A DNA stretch of 64,000 nucleotides from AR5 sp041497115 (GTDB lineage: Bacteria > Methylomirabilota > Methylomirabilia > Rokubacteriales > CSP1-6): contig JBGQFW010000012.1 in the NCBI GenBank assembly GCA_041497115.1, positions 4,381 to 68,380 on the forward strand, given 5' to 3'. The notes below the pieces were generated by a model. The model was given only the letters and a program-made list of their open reading frames with translations, did no database searches and was not told the DNA's origin. This document shows, piece by piece, positions 47,467 through 56,091 of the stretch. Position 1 is the stretch's first letter, and every line of letters starts with the position of its first letter. Both the position numbers and the translations under genes were made by a program.

Positions 47467-47510
47467 TGGTGTATCGAAAGGCAGACGCTCACCATCCGCT
47501 GTCCGAGACC

Positions 47511-47516
47511 TAGAAT
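47511..47516 (+). promoter_or_regulatory. -10 element TAGAAT before brnT-like gene
   Basis: TAGAAT ends 6 nt before the ATG at 47523, so the mRNA would be leaderless. No good -35 is seen. Confidence 0.45.
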
Positions 47517-47522
47517 CATGGG

Positions 47523-47795
47523 ATGGAGTTCAAGGGGGACGAGAATAAGGCCGAAGAAAACTTCATCAAGCATGGAGTATCCTTTCAAGAGGCAAAGACA
47601 ATCTTCGACGATCCTCTTCGTGCAACCGGGTATGACGGCCCTCACTCGGGTGACGAGATTCGCTGGCGAAGCATCGGGTATTCGAACAACAATCGACTGA
47701 TTGTGGTCAGTCATACTGAGCGTGAAGGCAAAATGAGGATCATCAGTGCCCGAAGGCCCACGCGAACTGAACGAGAAACGTATGAACGAGGCTAA
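47523..47795 (+). CDS. BrnT-family toxin (DUF497)
   Basis: 90 residues. KAEENFIKHGVSFQEAKTIF and DDPLRATG match the BrnT start (N..KHgvsFeeA..vF.Dp). The end MRIISARRPTRTERETYERG holds the SAR...ER..Y signature of this RelE-like ribonuclease. BrnT is normally neutralised by BrnA encoded just downstream. Here the downstream gene is a HEPN protein and no BrnA-like frame is present. Base composition is lower in GC than its neighbours, suggesting transfer. Confidence 0.85.
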   Translation: MEFKGDENKAEENFIKHGVSFQEAKTIFDDPLRATGYDGPHSGDEIRWRSIGYSNNNRLIVVSHTEREGKMRIISARRPTRTERETYERG

Positions 47796-48741
47796 GAACC
47801 AATCGTCCGAACCATCGGCAGGCTACAGCTTTGCATTCGCTGCACGAGGCAAGCACTATGGCGGCTCCCAAGATCGCGATGCAGTGGCACTGGCACCGCG
47901 AGTCCGCGCTTGGGCTCCGCTATTCAACTTTCCGTGGCGCGGCGCAAGTGTGCCCATCACGGAAAACGTTTCTATCATCAGCGGCGAATCGTACAAAGGC
48001 TACGAGTCCGACGCATTGAAGCGATTCTTGTCGTTGGAAGAGCTGGATGAATGCCGCGATATCGCATATTGGCTTCAGATAGATCAGTCTTTACGAGACC
48101 AAGTATCGATACGTGTTCGGATGAACTCATTCCTCCTTGCGTTATGGCTCGCGAGACCGACTCGATCGTATATCGCCTTTCGCTTCGAGGAGGTCGAGGC
48201 TGGTGAGCATCTGGCAGCGCGAATACTCGACAGGTTTCAGTGGATTGAGGGGTATGTCTCTGAGGACTTGTCGGTGGCGGATCTCCAGCACGTTCGAATC
48301 TCGCTACCCTCACTGGTGGAAATTTACGAAGCGTCGCGGCGCCTGCGCAATGCTCTGATGCTGACCTTTCGTGCGCGCGTCTCGAGTGACTGGCAGTCTT
48401 CGTATGTCTGCCTTACTGCGGCGGCGGAGGCGCTACTGACCTATTCTCAAGGTCCCGGCCTCGTGGGTCGGCTCGCCGATGCGTTCTCCCGTCTCACGTC
48501 TGCCTCGGACAGTGAACGAAAGGCACAACGAGATCACTTCAAGCACTTGTACTCGGTGCGATCGAAGATCATGCATGGACGATCGCATGACCGGCGAAAT
48601 GCGGAAGCGAACCTGCGAGATCTTGCTGCGATGGATGACGCGCTTCGCCGACTCTGGAACAAGATTCTTGAGTCAAGTGAGTTGAGGGCGGGGCTGGACG
48701 CAGGCGACGAAAGCCGCCTGAATCTATTCAATGCGTTGTAG
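47782..48741 (+). CDS. Apea-like HEPN domain protein
   Basis: 319 residues from ATG 47782, overlapping the end of the brnT-like gene by 14 nt, the place of brnA in ordinary brnTA pairs. The C-terminal third is helical: WQSSYVCLTAAAEALLTYSQ, then HFKHLYSVRSKIMHGRS with an RX4H motif (R260-H265), the metal-independent RNase motif of HEPN domains of the Apea type. The N-terminal 190 residues are not recognised. Codon use is AT-richer than around it. It may be an effector with BrnT or a partner in its control. Both are inference. Confidence 0.7.
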   Translation: MNEAKNQSSEPSAGYSFAFAARGKHYGGSQDRDAVALAPRVRAWAPLFNFPWRGASVPITENVSIISGESYKGYESDALKRFLSLEELDECRDIAYWLQIDQSLRDQVSIRVRMNSFLLALWLARPTRSYIAFRFEEVEAGEHLAARILDRFQWIEGYVSEDLSVADLQHVRISLPSLVEIYEASRRLRNALMLTFRARVSSDWQSSYVCLTAAAEALLTYSQGPGLVGRLADAFSRLTSASDSERKAQRDHFKHLYSVRSKIMHGRSHDRRNAEANLRDLAAMDDALRRLWNKILESSELRAGLDAGDESRLNLFNAL

Positions 48742-48831
48742 CCCTTAGCGCGGGCAGCGATAACGAACGTCGGCGCCACGCACGGCCCCATCGCCTTCGC
48801 CGCGCGCTCCGAGAATAGCAAATCCGCGTGC

Positions 48832-48837
48832 TAGAAT
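48832..48837 (+). promoter_or_regulatory. -10 element TAGAAT before yggS-like gene
   Basis: TAGAAT ends 5 nt before the ATG at 48843, predicting a leaderless mRNA that starts the yggS-proC-yggT run. Confidence 0.45.
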
Positions 48838-48842
48838 CGCGC

Positions 48843-49550
48843 ATGCCGGACGTGCGGGAGAACCTCGAGCGGGTGCGCGAGCGTCTGGCCGGCGCCGCCG
48901 CGCGCGCCGGACGGCGGCCCGAAGACGTGCTGCTGATCGGCGTGTCCAAGACGGTGGAGGTCGCGCGCATCCGGGCGGCGGTGGCGGCCGGGCTCACGGC
49001 GCTGGGTGAGAACCGCGTGCAGGAGGCCCGGGCCAAGATCGCCGAGCTCGGGCGGCCGGTGGCCTGGCACCTGATCGGGCACCTGCAGACGAACAAGGCC
49101 AGGGACGCTGTCGAGCTCTTCGACGTGATCCACTCGCTGGACCGGCTCGAGCTGGCCCGGGAAGTGGAGCGGCGGGCGGCCGCCGCCGGGCGCATGATGG
49201 ACGTGCTGGTGCAGGTCAACGTGGCGGCGGAGGCGAGCAAGGGGGGCGTGACGCCCGATGCGGTCGGCGAGACGCTCGACGCCGTCGGCAAGCTGGCGCA
49301 CCTGCGCGTGCGCGGCCTCATGGCGATTCCGCCCGCGGTCGAGCGGCCCGAGGACTCGCGCCCGTGGTTCCGTCGGCTGCGCGAGCTGGGCGAGCGCCAC
49401 GGGCTGCGCGAGCTCTCGATGGGCATGAGCGGCGACTTCGAGGTGGCGGTGGAGGAGGGGGCGACGATGGTGCGCGTCGGCACCGCGATCTTTGGGGCCC
49501 GCCCACCCATCCCGGGCGCCCGTCCATCTGCCCCGGGACTGCGCGCATGA
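48843..49550 (+). CDS. PLP homeostasis protein YggS/PLPBP
   Basis: 235 residues. LLIGVSKTVEVARI holds the PLP-binding Lys. GENRVQEARAKI, WHLIGHLQTNKAR and LSMGMSGDFEVAVEEGATMVRVG are family hallmarks. It buffers pyridoxal phosphate and affects amino-acid metabolism. The start at ATG 48843 fits the family N-terminus (PDVRENLERVRERL). The stop overlaps proC (ATGA). Confidence 0.92.
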   Translation: MPDVRENLERVRERLAGAAARAGRRPEDVLLIGVSKTVEVARIRAAVAAGLTALGENRVQEARAKIAELGRPVAWHLIGHLQTNKARDAVELFDVIHSLDRLELAREVERRAAAAGRMMDVLVQVNVAAEASKGGVTPDAVGETLDAVGKLAHLRVRGLMAIPPAVERPEDSRPWFRRLRELGERHGLRELSMGMSGDFEVAVEEGATMVRVGTAIFGARPPIPGARPSAPGLRA

Positions 49551-50371
49551 GCGTCAAGGGCCGGCGGGTCGGCTTCATCGGCGGCGGCAACATGGGCGAG
49601 GCGCTCATCAAGGGGCTCGTGGGCGCCGGCCTCGTCACGCCCGATCTCATCACCGCCACCGACGTGCGCCCCGAGCGGACGAAGGAGCTCGCCGCGCGGT
49701 TCGGCATCACCGCGCACGGCGACAACCTGCGCTGCGTGCGCGAGGCCGACGTGGTGATCCTGGCCGTCAAGCCACAGGTCATGGCCGAGGTCCTGCGCGG
49801 CATCGCGCCGGCGGTGACGGCGCGCCACCTGCTGATCTCGATCGCCGCCGGCGTGGCGACCGCCACGATCCGGGCCGCCCTCGGCAAGGAGGCGCGGATC
49901 ATCCGGGTCATGCCCAACACGCCGGCGCTCGTGCTCCACGGTGCCACCGCCGTCGCGCGGGGCCCCGGCCTCGAGCCCGACGACCTCGGCACCGCCGAGG
50001 AGATCTTCGGCGCGGTCGGCCGCGTGGTCGTCCTCGACGAGGCGCTGCTGGACGCGGTGACGGGGCTCAGCGGCTCCGGCCCCGCCTACGTGGCGATCGT
50101 GATCGAGGCGCTCGCCGACGGCGGCGTGCGCATGGGGCTCGATCGCGCGACGGCGCTCCTGCTGGCGGCCCAGACCGTGCTGGGCGCCGCCCACCTCCTG
50201 CTCGAGACGGGCATGCACCCGGGCGCTCTCAAGGACATGGTCTCGAGCCCGGGCGGCACCACGATCGCCGGCATCGCCGCGCTCGAGGAGGGCGGCCTGC
50301 GCGCCACGCTCATCCGCGCCGTCGAGCGCGCCACGCAGCGCTCGCGCGAGCTGGGGCGAGGGCCGGCCTGA
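49547..50371 (+). CDS. proC: Pyrroline-5-carboxylate reductase
   Basis: 274 residues. NADP-binding VGFIGGGNMGEALIKGL, VILAVKPQVM, IRVMPNTPALV and GLSGSGPAYVAIVIEAL, then MVSSPGGTTIAGI, are ProC motifs. It makes the last step of proline synthesis. It overlaps yggS before it and yggT after it, the usual conserved run. Confidence 0.95.
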   Translation: MSVKGRRVGFIGGGNMGEALIKGLVGAGLVTPDLITATDVRPERTKELAARFGITAHGDNLRCVREADVVILAVKPQVMAEVLRGIAPAVTARHLLISIAAGVATATIRAALGKEARIIRVMPNTPALVLHGATAVARGPGLEPDDLGTAEEIFGAVGRVVVLDEALLDAVTGLSGSGPAYVAIVIEALADGGVRMGLDRATALLLAAQTVLGAAHLLLETGMHPGALKDMVSSPGGTTIAGIAALEEGGLRATLIRAVERATQRSRELGRGPA

Positions 50372-50652
50372 TGCTCGACCCGCTCGGCTGGCTCGTCAAC
50401 GCGATCCACCTGGTACTGGGCGCGTACGTCTGGATCATCATCATCCGGGCGCTGCTGTCGTGGGTGAGCCCCGATCCGTTCAACCCGATCGTGCGCTTCC
50501 TCTACCGGGTTACCGAGCCGGTGCTGCGGCCGATCCGCCGCCGGCTGCCCACCTACGCGATCGGCCTGGATCTCTCGCCGCTCGTGGTGATCCTCGCCAT
50601 CGAGATCGTGGACTGGTACGTGCTGCCCAGGATCGCGGCGCTGGCCTACTGA
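50371..50652 (+). CDS. YggT-family membrane protein
   Basis: 93 residues with two membrane helices and the YggT motif RALLSWVSPDPFNPIVRFLY, then TEPVLRPIRRRLP. Members are linked to osmotic stress and septum placement. ATG shares one base with the proC stop. Confidence 0.88.
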   Translation: MLDPLGWLVNAIHLVLGAYVWIIIIRALLSWVSPDPFNPIVRFLYRVTEPVLRPIRRRLPTYAIGLDLSPLVVILAIEIVDWYVLPRIAALAY

Positions 50653-50679
50653 GTCGCGGAGAGCGAGCCGGAGGATTCG

Positions 50680-51156
50680 ATGCGCATCACGCCCCATGAC
50701 ATCCGCCAGCAGCAGTTCTCGGTCCGCGTCTTCCGCGGCTTCGACCCGCAGGAGGTGGACGCCTTCCTGGAGGACGTCGCCGACGACTACGAGGCGCTGC
50801 TGAAGGAGGCGCAGCTGCTCAGGGAGCAGCTGGCGGCCGGCGAGGAGCGCCAGCGCGGCGTCGTCGAGCGCGAGAAGAGCCTGCAAGACACGCTGGTGAC
50901 GACGCAGCGGCTGGCCGAGGAGATGAAGGCGTCCGCCAAGCGCGAGTCCGAGCTGATCGTGCGCGAGGCCGAGCTGAGCGGCGAGAAAGTGATGGAGGCG
51001 GCGCGGGGCGAGGAGGCCAAGATCCGTGTCGAGATCCAGTCGCTCAAGCGCGTGCGGCGCCAGCTGCTGGAAGACCTCGCCGCCACGCTGGAGCGATACC
51101 AGCGCCAGCTCGGCAGCGAGGGGGAGATCGACGGCCCCGCCGCCGACGGCGCCTAG
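50680..51156 (+). CDS. DivIVA-domain protein
   Basis: 158 residues. N-terminal MRITPHDIRQQQFSVRVFRG, then FDPQEVDAFLEDVADDYEAL, is the DivIVA membrane-binding segment. The rest is coiled coil (about 40-140). It probably marks poles or curved membrane. Location next to yggS-yggT, distal to ftsZ, matches Gram-positive-like dcw tails. GGAGG precedes ATG. Confidence 0.88.
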   Translation: MRITPHDIRQQQFSVRVFRGFDPQEVDAFLEDVADDYEALLKEAQLLREQLAAGEERQRGVVEREKSLQDTLVTTQRLAEEMKASAKRESELIVREAELSGEKVMEAARGEEAKIRVEIQSLKRVRRQLLEDLAATLERYQRQLGSEGEIDGPAADGA

Positions 51157-51166
51157 CCCCGGCCTG

Positions 51167-51427
51167 GTGCGCGTGCGCGTGCAGCCGCGGGCGCCGCGCA
51201 GCGAGATCGTCGGCTGGCGCGCCGACGGCGCGCTGAGCGTGCGGGTGGCGGCGCCGCCCGTCGAGGGGCAGGCCAACGCGGCGGTGGCCGCGCTGCTGGC
51301 CCGCGCGCTCGGCGTGAGGGCGGCCGCGGTGACGATCGCGCACGGCGCCCGCGGGCGCGACAAGCTGGTGCGCGTGGCGGGGATGACCCCGGAGCAGATC
51401 CGCCGACACCTCGGAGGACACCCATGA
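51167..51427 (+). CDS. DUF167 (YggU) family protein
   Basis: 86 residues. RVRVQPRAPRSEIVGW, APPVEGQANAAVAALLARAL and ARGRDKLVRVAG match the YggU/DUF167 fold. Function unknown. GTG start 10 nt after the divIVA stop. The stop overlaps the next ATG. Confidence 0.8.
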   Translation: MRVRVQPRAPRSEIVGWRADGALSVRVAAPPVEGQANAAVAALLARALGVRAAAVTIAHGARGRDKLVRVAGMTPEQIRRHLGGHP

Positions 51428-51759
51428 AGACGCTTCTCGCCGCCGCCGGCCTCGGTCTCGCGGCGCTCGCCTGGGCGGCGCCGGCCGCCGCCGAGAACAC
51501 GGGCCCCGCGCGACGCGACAGGACCGACCGGCTCGAGGCCGAGCTCGACGCGCGCGCGCGCGACCTCGGCGCCCGGCCAGCTTTCGAGCCCGAGACAGCG
51601 TGGTCCACCTGGCTGTGGGGCGCCGTCGATCCGCCGAAGCCGGGCGCGCAGGGCAGGCAGGGCGGGCAGGGGCGCGAGCGCGACGGGCGCCCGCTCGACT
51701 TCACGCTCGACGGTCCGGTGGTGCGCGACATGCTCGAGCGGTGGCTGCCGCGCCCGTGA
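51424..51759 (+). CDS. Small exported hypothetical protein
   Basis: 111 residues. Signal peptide LLAAAGLGLAALAWAAPAAA is followed by a charged region and a Gly/Gln-rich stretch (GAQGRQGGQGRERDGR), ending VVRDMLERWLPRP. No family recognised. It overlaps both neighbours by 4 nt, so it is a real member of the operon. Confidence 0.6.
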   Translation: MKTLLAAAGLGLAALAWAAPAAAENTGPARRDRTDRLEAELDARARDLGARPAFEPETAWSTWLWGAVDPPKPGAQGRQGGQGRERDGRPLDFTLDGPVVRDMLERWLPRP

Positions 51760-52778
51760 CGTCCGCCATCGCGCCCGTCCGCTGGGAGCACGATCGCCTC
51801 GTGCTGCTCGACCAGCGGCTGCTGCCCGGCCAGGAGCTCGAGCGCGTCTACGGGCGGTGGGAGGACGTCGCCGACGCCATCCGCACGCTGGCCGTGCGCG
51901 GCGCGCCGGCCATCGGCGTGGCGGCGGCCTTCGGCGTGGTGCTGGCGGCGCGCACGAGCGCGGCCGCCACCGGGGAGGCGCTGCTGGCCGACCTCGAGAC
52001 CGCGCTCAAGGGGCTCGCGGGCACGCGGCCGACCGCGGTCAATCTCTTCTGGGCGCTCGACCGCATGCGGCGCACCGCCGAGGGCGCGCGCGCTGTCCCG
52101 CCTGACGAGCTGCGCGGCCGGCTGCTGCGCGAGGCGCAGGCGATCCTCGACGAGGACCTCGCCGCCAACCACGCGCTGGGCGACCACGGCGCCGCGCTGG
52201 TGCCGGCGCGCGCGCGCATCCTCACGCACTGCAACGCCGGCGCGCTGGCGACGGCCGGCTACGGCACCGCGCTCGGCGTCGTCCGCTCGGCGCACGCGCA
52301 GGGCAAGCTCGCGCTGCTGTGGGTGGACGAGACGCGCCCGGTCATGCAGGGCTCGCGGCTGACGGCGTGGGAGTGCGTGCGCGACGGCATTCCGCACCGG
52401 CTCATCGCCGACGTCGCCGCGGCCTCGCTGATGGGGCGCGGGGAGGTGGACCTCGTGGTGACGGGCGCCGATCGCATCGCCGCCAACGGCGACACCGCCA
52501 ACAAGATCGGCACCTACGGGCTGGCCGTGCTGGCCCGCCACCACGGCGTGCCGTTCTACGTGGCCGCCCCGTACTCCACGATCGATCCCTCGCTGCCCAC
52601 CGGCGCGCAGATCCCGATCGAGGAGCGCGAGGCCGGGGAGGTGCGGCGCGTGGCCGGCCACGCCACCGCGCCCGACGGCTCGCCGGTCTTCAACCCGGCC
52701 TTCGACGTCACTCCCGCCGCGCTGATCTCGGCGATCATCACCGAGCGCGGCGTGGTCCGCCCGCCGTACAAATTCTAG
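51756..52778 (+). CDS. mtnA: Methylthioribose-1-phosphate isomerase
   Basis: 340 residues. TLAVRGAPAIGVAAAFGVVL, ILTHCNAGALATAGYGT (catalytic Cys) and VVTGADRIAANGDTANKIGT (catalytic Asp) mark MtnA. It serves methionine salvage. No other mtn genes are nearby. GTG overlaps the upstream stop. Confidence 0.93.
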   Translation: MTSAIAPVRWEHDRLVLLDQRLLPGQELERVYGRWEDVADAIRTLAVRGAPAIGVAAAFGVVLAARTSAAATGEALLADLETALKGLAGTRPTAVNLFWALDRMRRTAEGARAVPPDELRGRLLREAQAILDEDLAANHALGDHGAALVPARARILTHCNAGALATAGYGTALGVVRSAHAQGKLALLWVDETRPVMQGSRLTAWECVRDGIPHRLIADVAAASLMGRGEVDLVVTGADRIAANGDTANKIGTYGLAVLARHHGVPFYVAAPYSTIDPSLPTGAQIPIEEREAGEVRRVAGHATAPDGSPVFNPAFDVTPAALISAIITERGVVRPPYKF

Positions 52779-52797
52779 CCTGCGCCCTCTGGTCGGC

Positions 52798-54330
52798 ATG
52801 ACGTCGGTGGCGAGGAAGTTTCATGACGAGACGGCGCACTCGCCGTACTCGGTGCGGACGAATTCCCACGCGCTCGAGTGGGACATCAAGCCGTTTGCCT
52901 TCAAGGTATACACGGACGCGCCGGCACTGACGCTGGCGCGCGAGATCGACGTGATCGCGCCGCCGGCCCTGACGGCGCTGGCGCAGGCGGCCGCGCCTGC
53001 GTCCCGGCTCACCCTGGCGGCGCTCACGACCCTCCTCTATTACACGGCGGGCGTGACCCGGAAGAAGACCTACCCGGGCGGCGGCGAGGTGCTCTTTCGC
53101 GCCGCCGCCTCCACCGGCGCGCTCTACCAGACCGAGGTCTACGTCGTCGCGGGGGAGGTGGACGGCCTCGATGCGGGGCTCTACCACTTCTGTCCGGGCG
53201 ACTTCACGCTGCGCCGCCTGCGCGGCGGCGACGTGCGCGGCGCGCTGGCCGAGGCCGCCGCCGACGAGACGCTCGCCCGGCGCGCCGCCACGCTGGTCGT
53301 CACCGCCATCTACTGGCGCAACACCTGGAAGTACCAGGCGCGCGGCTACCGCCACCTGTTCTGGGACTCGGGCACGATGCTCGCCAACACGCTGGCCGTC
53401 GGCGACGCGCTCGGGCTGGCGCCGCGCGTGCTCACCGGCTTCGTGGACGCCCGGGTGAACCACCTGCTCGGGCTTGACGTCGCGCGCGAGGCGGCGCTCG
53501 AGCTCGTGCCGCTGGGACCGGCGGGCGCGCCGGCGCCGCCCGTGGCCGACCTGCCGGCGCTGGCCCTCGACGTCATGCCGCTGTCGAGCGAGGAGGTGGA
53601 CTATCCGGCGCTGCGCGAGATCCACGCGGCGTCCTCGCTGGCGGGCGCGGCAGAGGTCGCCGCCTGGCGGCGCCACGCCGCGCCCCCGCCGCGCGAGCCG
53701 GGTGGGCCGCTCGTGACACTGCCCGCGCCGCCCGCCGAGAGCCGGCCGCTCGGCGAGGCGATCCAGCGCCGCGGCTCGACGCGGCGCTTCGCCCACGCCG
53801 CGCTCTCGGCGGCCGAGCTGGCCGGCGCGCTGTGGGCGGCGACGCGGCCGGTGCCCGCCGACGTGCCCGACGGCCTCGTGGACCTCTACGTCATCGTCAA
53901 CGCCGTCGAGGGGGTGGCGCCGGGCGCCTACGCGGTCTGGCCCGGGCGCGGCCTCGAGCTCGTCCGCGCGGGCGACTTCCGCCGCGAGTCGGCCTATCTC
54001 ACCCTCGAGCAGCCGCTGGGCGGCGACGCGGCCGCCGTCATCTACTTCCTGGCGCCGCTCGACGCGCTCCTCGCGCGCTGGGGCGAGCGCGGCTACCGCC
54101 TGGCGAATCTGCAAGCGGGTGTCGCGGGCGGCCGCGCCTACCTCGCCGCCTACGCGACGGGCTTCGGCGCCAGCGGCCTGACGTTCTACGACGCCGACGT
54201 GGTGCGCTTCTTCGCGCCCCACGCCGGCGGGCGCGACGCGATCTTCGTCACCGCGCTCGGCCGCGCGGCCGGCGCGCAAAGCGGCGTGCTACTATCGAAT
54301 CCGATTCCACCGCCGACGAGGAGGGCGTGA
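52798..54330 (+). CDS. SagB-type tandem nitroreductase
   Basis: 510 residues with two nitroreductase-like domains. The first (about 80-240) carries RAAASTGALYQTEVYVVAGE and TAIYWRNTWKYQARGYRHLF. The second (about 320-500) carries IQRRGSTRRFAHAALSAAEL and GFGASGLTFYDADV. This is the SagB/ThcOx-like double architecture. SagB enzymes oxidise azolines in RiPPs, but many relatives such as this stand alone with unknown substrate and bind FMN. No RiPP genes are adjacent. Confidence 0.75.
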   Translation: MTSVARKFHDETAHSPYSVRTNSHALEWDIKPFAFKVYTDAPALTLAREIDVIAPPALTALAQAAAPASRLTLAALTTLLYYTAGVTRKKTYPGGGEVLFRAAASTGALYQTEVYVVAGEVDGLDAGLYHFCPGDFTLRRLRGGDVRGALAEAAADETLARRAATLVVTAIYWRNTWKYQARGYRHLFWDSGTMLANTLAVGDALGLAPRVLTGFVDARVNHLLGLDVAREAALELVPLGPAGAPAPPVADLPALALDVMPLSSEEVDYPALREIHAASSLAGAAEVAAWRRHAAPPPREPGGPLVTLPAPPAESRPLGEAIQRRGSTRRFAHAALSAAELAGALWAATRPVPADVPDGLVDLYVIVNAVEGVAPGAYAVWPGRGLELVRAGDFRRESAYLTLEQPLGGDAAAVIYFLAPLDALLARWGERGYRLANLQAGVAGGRAYLAAYATGFGASGLTFYDADVVRFFAPHAGGRDAIFVTALGRAAGAQSGVLLSNPIPPPTRRA

Positions 54331-54334
54331 GGTG

Positions 54335-55474
54335 ATGAAGAAGTACCAGCTCATGGCGCCCGGGCCGACGCCGGTGCCGAGCGAAGTCCTGCTGGCGATG
54401 GCGCGGCCGATGATCCATCACCGCACGCCGGAGTACGAGGCGCTCTTCATCGAGGTCCGGTCGTCGCTCAAGCGGTTGTTCCAGACCTCCCAGGACGTCT
54501 TCCCGGTGGCCTGCACGGGCACCGGGGCGATGGAGGCGGCCGTCGTCAACACGCTGTCGGCGGGCGACCGGGTCGTGGTCGTCAACGCCGGGGCGTTCGC
54601 GCAGCGCTGGCTCGCCATCGCCCGCGCCTTCGGTCTCGAGGTCGTCGAGCTGGCGGCGCCGCACGGCGACACCGTCGCCCCCGCGCGCATCGCCGAGGCC
54701 CTGGGCCGGGACAACGTGCGCGCGGTGCTGGTGCAGCACAGCGAGTCGTCGACCGGCGTGCTGCACGACGTGCGGGGCTACGCGGAGGTCACCGGGCGCA
54801 CGGACGCCATCCTCGTCGTCGACGCCGTGTCGAGCCTCGGCATCGCCGATCTGCCGATGGACGCCTGGGGCGTCGACGTCGTGGTCTCGGCGTCGCAGAA
54901 GGGGCTCATGCTGCCGCCGGGACTGGGCCTGCTGGCGTTGAGCGACAAGGCGTGGGCGGCGGCGAAGCGCGCGACGCTGCCGAGGTTCTACCTGGACCTC
55001 GCCGAGGAGCGCCGGTACGCGGTGAAGAACGAGGCGCGCTTCACGCCGGCCGTGTCCATCATGGTGGGGCTGCGCGAAGTTCTGCGGATGATCGAGGCCG
55101 AGGGCCTCGCCGCCGTCTTCGCCCGCCACGACCGGCTGTCGCGCGCCACGCGCGCGGGCGCCGAGGCGCTCGGGCTCACGCTGTTCCCGAAGGCCACGCC
55201 CAGTCCGGCCCTGACCGCCGTGCAGGTGCCCGCCGGGCTCGACGCCGACCGCGTCGTCGAGCGCTTCGCCACCCAGCACAGCATCACGATCGACGGCGGG
55301 CGCGGCCCGACGAAGGGCAAGATCTTCCGCATCGGCCACATGGGCTATGCCGCCGACTCCGACGTGATCATCGCGCTGGCCGCGCTCGAGCAGGTGCTGG
55401 CCGACCTCGGCCAGCCGGTGGACTTCGGCGCGGGGCTGCGCGGCGCCCAGAAGGTCTTCGCCGAAAAGTCCTAG
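54335..55474 (+). CDS. Class V aminotransferase (serine/alanine-glyoxylate type)
   Basis: 379 residues. LMAPGPTPVPSEVLLAMARP, CTGTGAMEAAV, VVDAVSSLGIADLPMD and the PLP Lys in SASQKGLMLPPGL place it among alanine/serine-glyoxylate and related aminotransferases. The exact amino donor is open. Starts at ATG 54335 (GTG 54332 is possible). TACTAT at 54290-54295 could be a -10. Its TAG shares CTAG with the convergent gene's stop. Confidence 0.85.
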   Translation: MKKYQLMAPGPTPVPSEVLLAMARPMIHHRTPEYEALFIEVRSSLKRLFQTSQDVFPVACTGTGAMEAAVVNTLSAGDRVVVVNAGAFAQRWLAIARAFGLEVVELAAPHGDTVAPARIAEALGRDNVRAVLVQHSESSTGVLHDVRGYAEVTGRTDAILVVDAVSSLGIADLPMDAWGVDVVVSASQKGLMLPPGLGLLALSDKAWAAAKRATLPRFYLDLAEERRYAVKNEARFTPAVSIMVGLREVLRMIEAEGLAAVFARHDRLSRATRAGAEALGLTLFPKATPSPALTAVQVPAGLDADRVVERFATQHSITIDGGRGPTKGKIFRIGHMGYAADSDVIIALAALEQVLADLGQPVDFGAGLRGAQKVFAEKS

Positions 55475-56091
55475 CGCTCCGTCTCGCAGAAGCCGCGCGC
55501 CGTCGCCGCGCGGCCGGCCGCCAAGGGATGCTCCCCGACCCACTCGCTCCAGCGCTCGCCCTCGGCGGCGATGCGCTCCAGCACGGCGCCGAGCGCAGGG
55601 CAATCGCCGCCGCGGGGCATCGTGTTGAGGAGGCGGGCCGCGTAGCCGTCGGCCTCGGTCTCGTCCTCCTCCGTGTAGCGCCGCCGCTGAGCCGCCCCGA
55701 TGCCGCCGCCGCGGCGCCCGATGCCCGACGTGGCGCGGGGGCCGGTCTTCGTCGCGTGGCCGAGCTGCAGGTGGGCGACGCCGTGGGCGACGAGCGCCTG
55801 CAGCTCCGGCCGCGTCACGCCGAGGACGCCGCGCGTGACGAAGAGGGCCAGGCATACCTCGGGGGAGCTCGAGGGAAAGGCCTCGAGGTCGCGACCGTCC
55901 ACGTCGTTCACGATCACGGAGACCTTGCAGCCGCTCTGCGGCCGGATGTAGCCGACGTGCACGAGCAGCAGCCCCGCGGCGGCCTGCAGCGTGGCGATCT
56001 CCTCGGGCACCGGAGGCCGCAGGTGATAGGCCTCCCCGCACCCGCCCAGCGCCAGCCCCGCCAGCAGCGCGACGGGGACGGCGCCCCTCAT
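55471..56091 (-). CDS. M48-like lipoprotein lacking the catalytic Glu
   Basis: 206 residues. Lipobox LALGGC near residue 18. It aligns with the gene encoded just upstream on the same strand, but the zinc motif reads HGVAH (in LVAHGVAHLQLGH) instead of HEXXH, so the general base is lost. The third-ligand helix EEDETEADGYAARLL is kept. It probably binds zinc or a substrate without cleaving it. ATG overlaps the stop of its paralog (ATGA). Confidence 0.7.
   Translation of the reverse strand: MRGAVPVALLAGLALGGCGEAYHLRPPVPEEIATLQAAAGLLLVHVGYIRPQSGCKVSVIVNDVDGRDLEAFPSSSPEVCLALFVTRGVLGVTRPELQALVAHGVAHLQLGHATKTGPRATSGIGRRGGGIGAAQRRRYTEEDETEADGYAARLLNTMPRGGDCPALGAVLERIAAEGERWSEWVGEHPLAAGRAATARGFCETER

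Noticed and set aside
47782..48741. brnA antitoxin gene
   Set aside because: The frame in the brnA position is far too long and shows a HEPN motif. No short frame with a BrnA-like helix pattern is present.
52798..54330. RiPP cluster around the SagB-like gene
   Set aside because: No precursor, cyclodehydratase or transporter gene adjoins it. Neighbours are mtnA and an aminotransferase.
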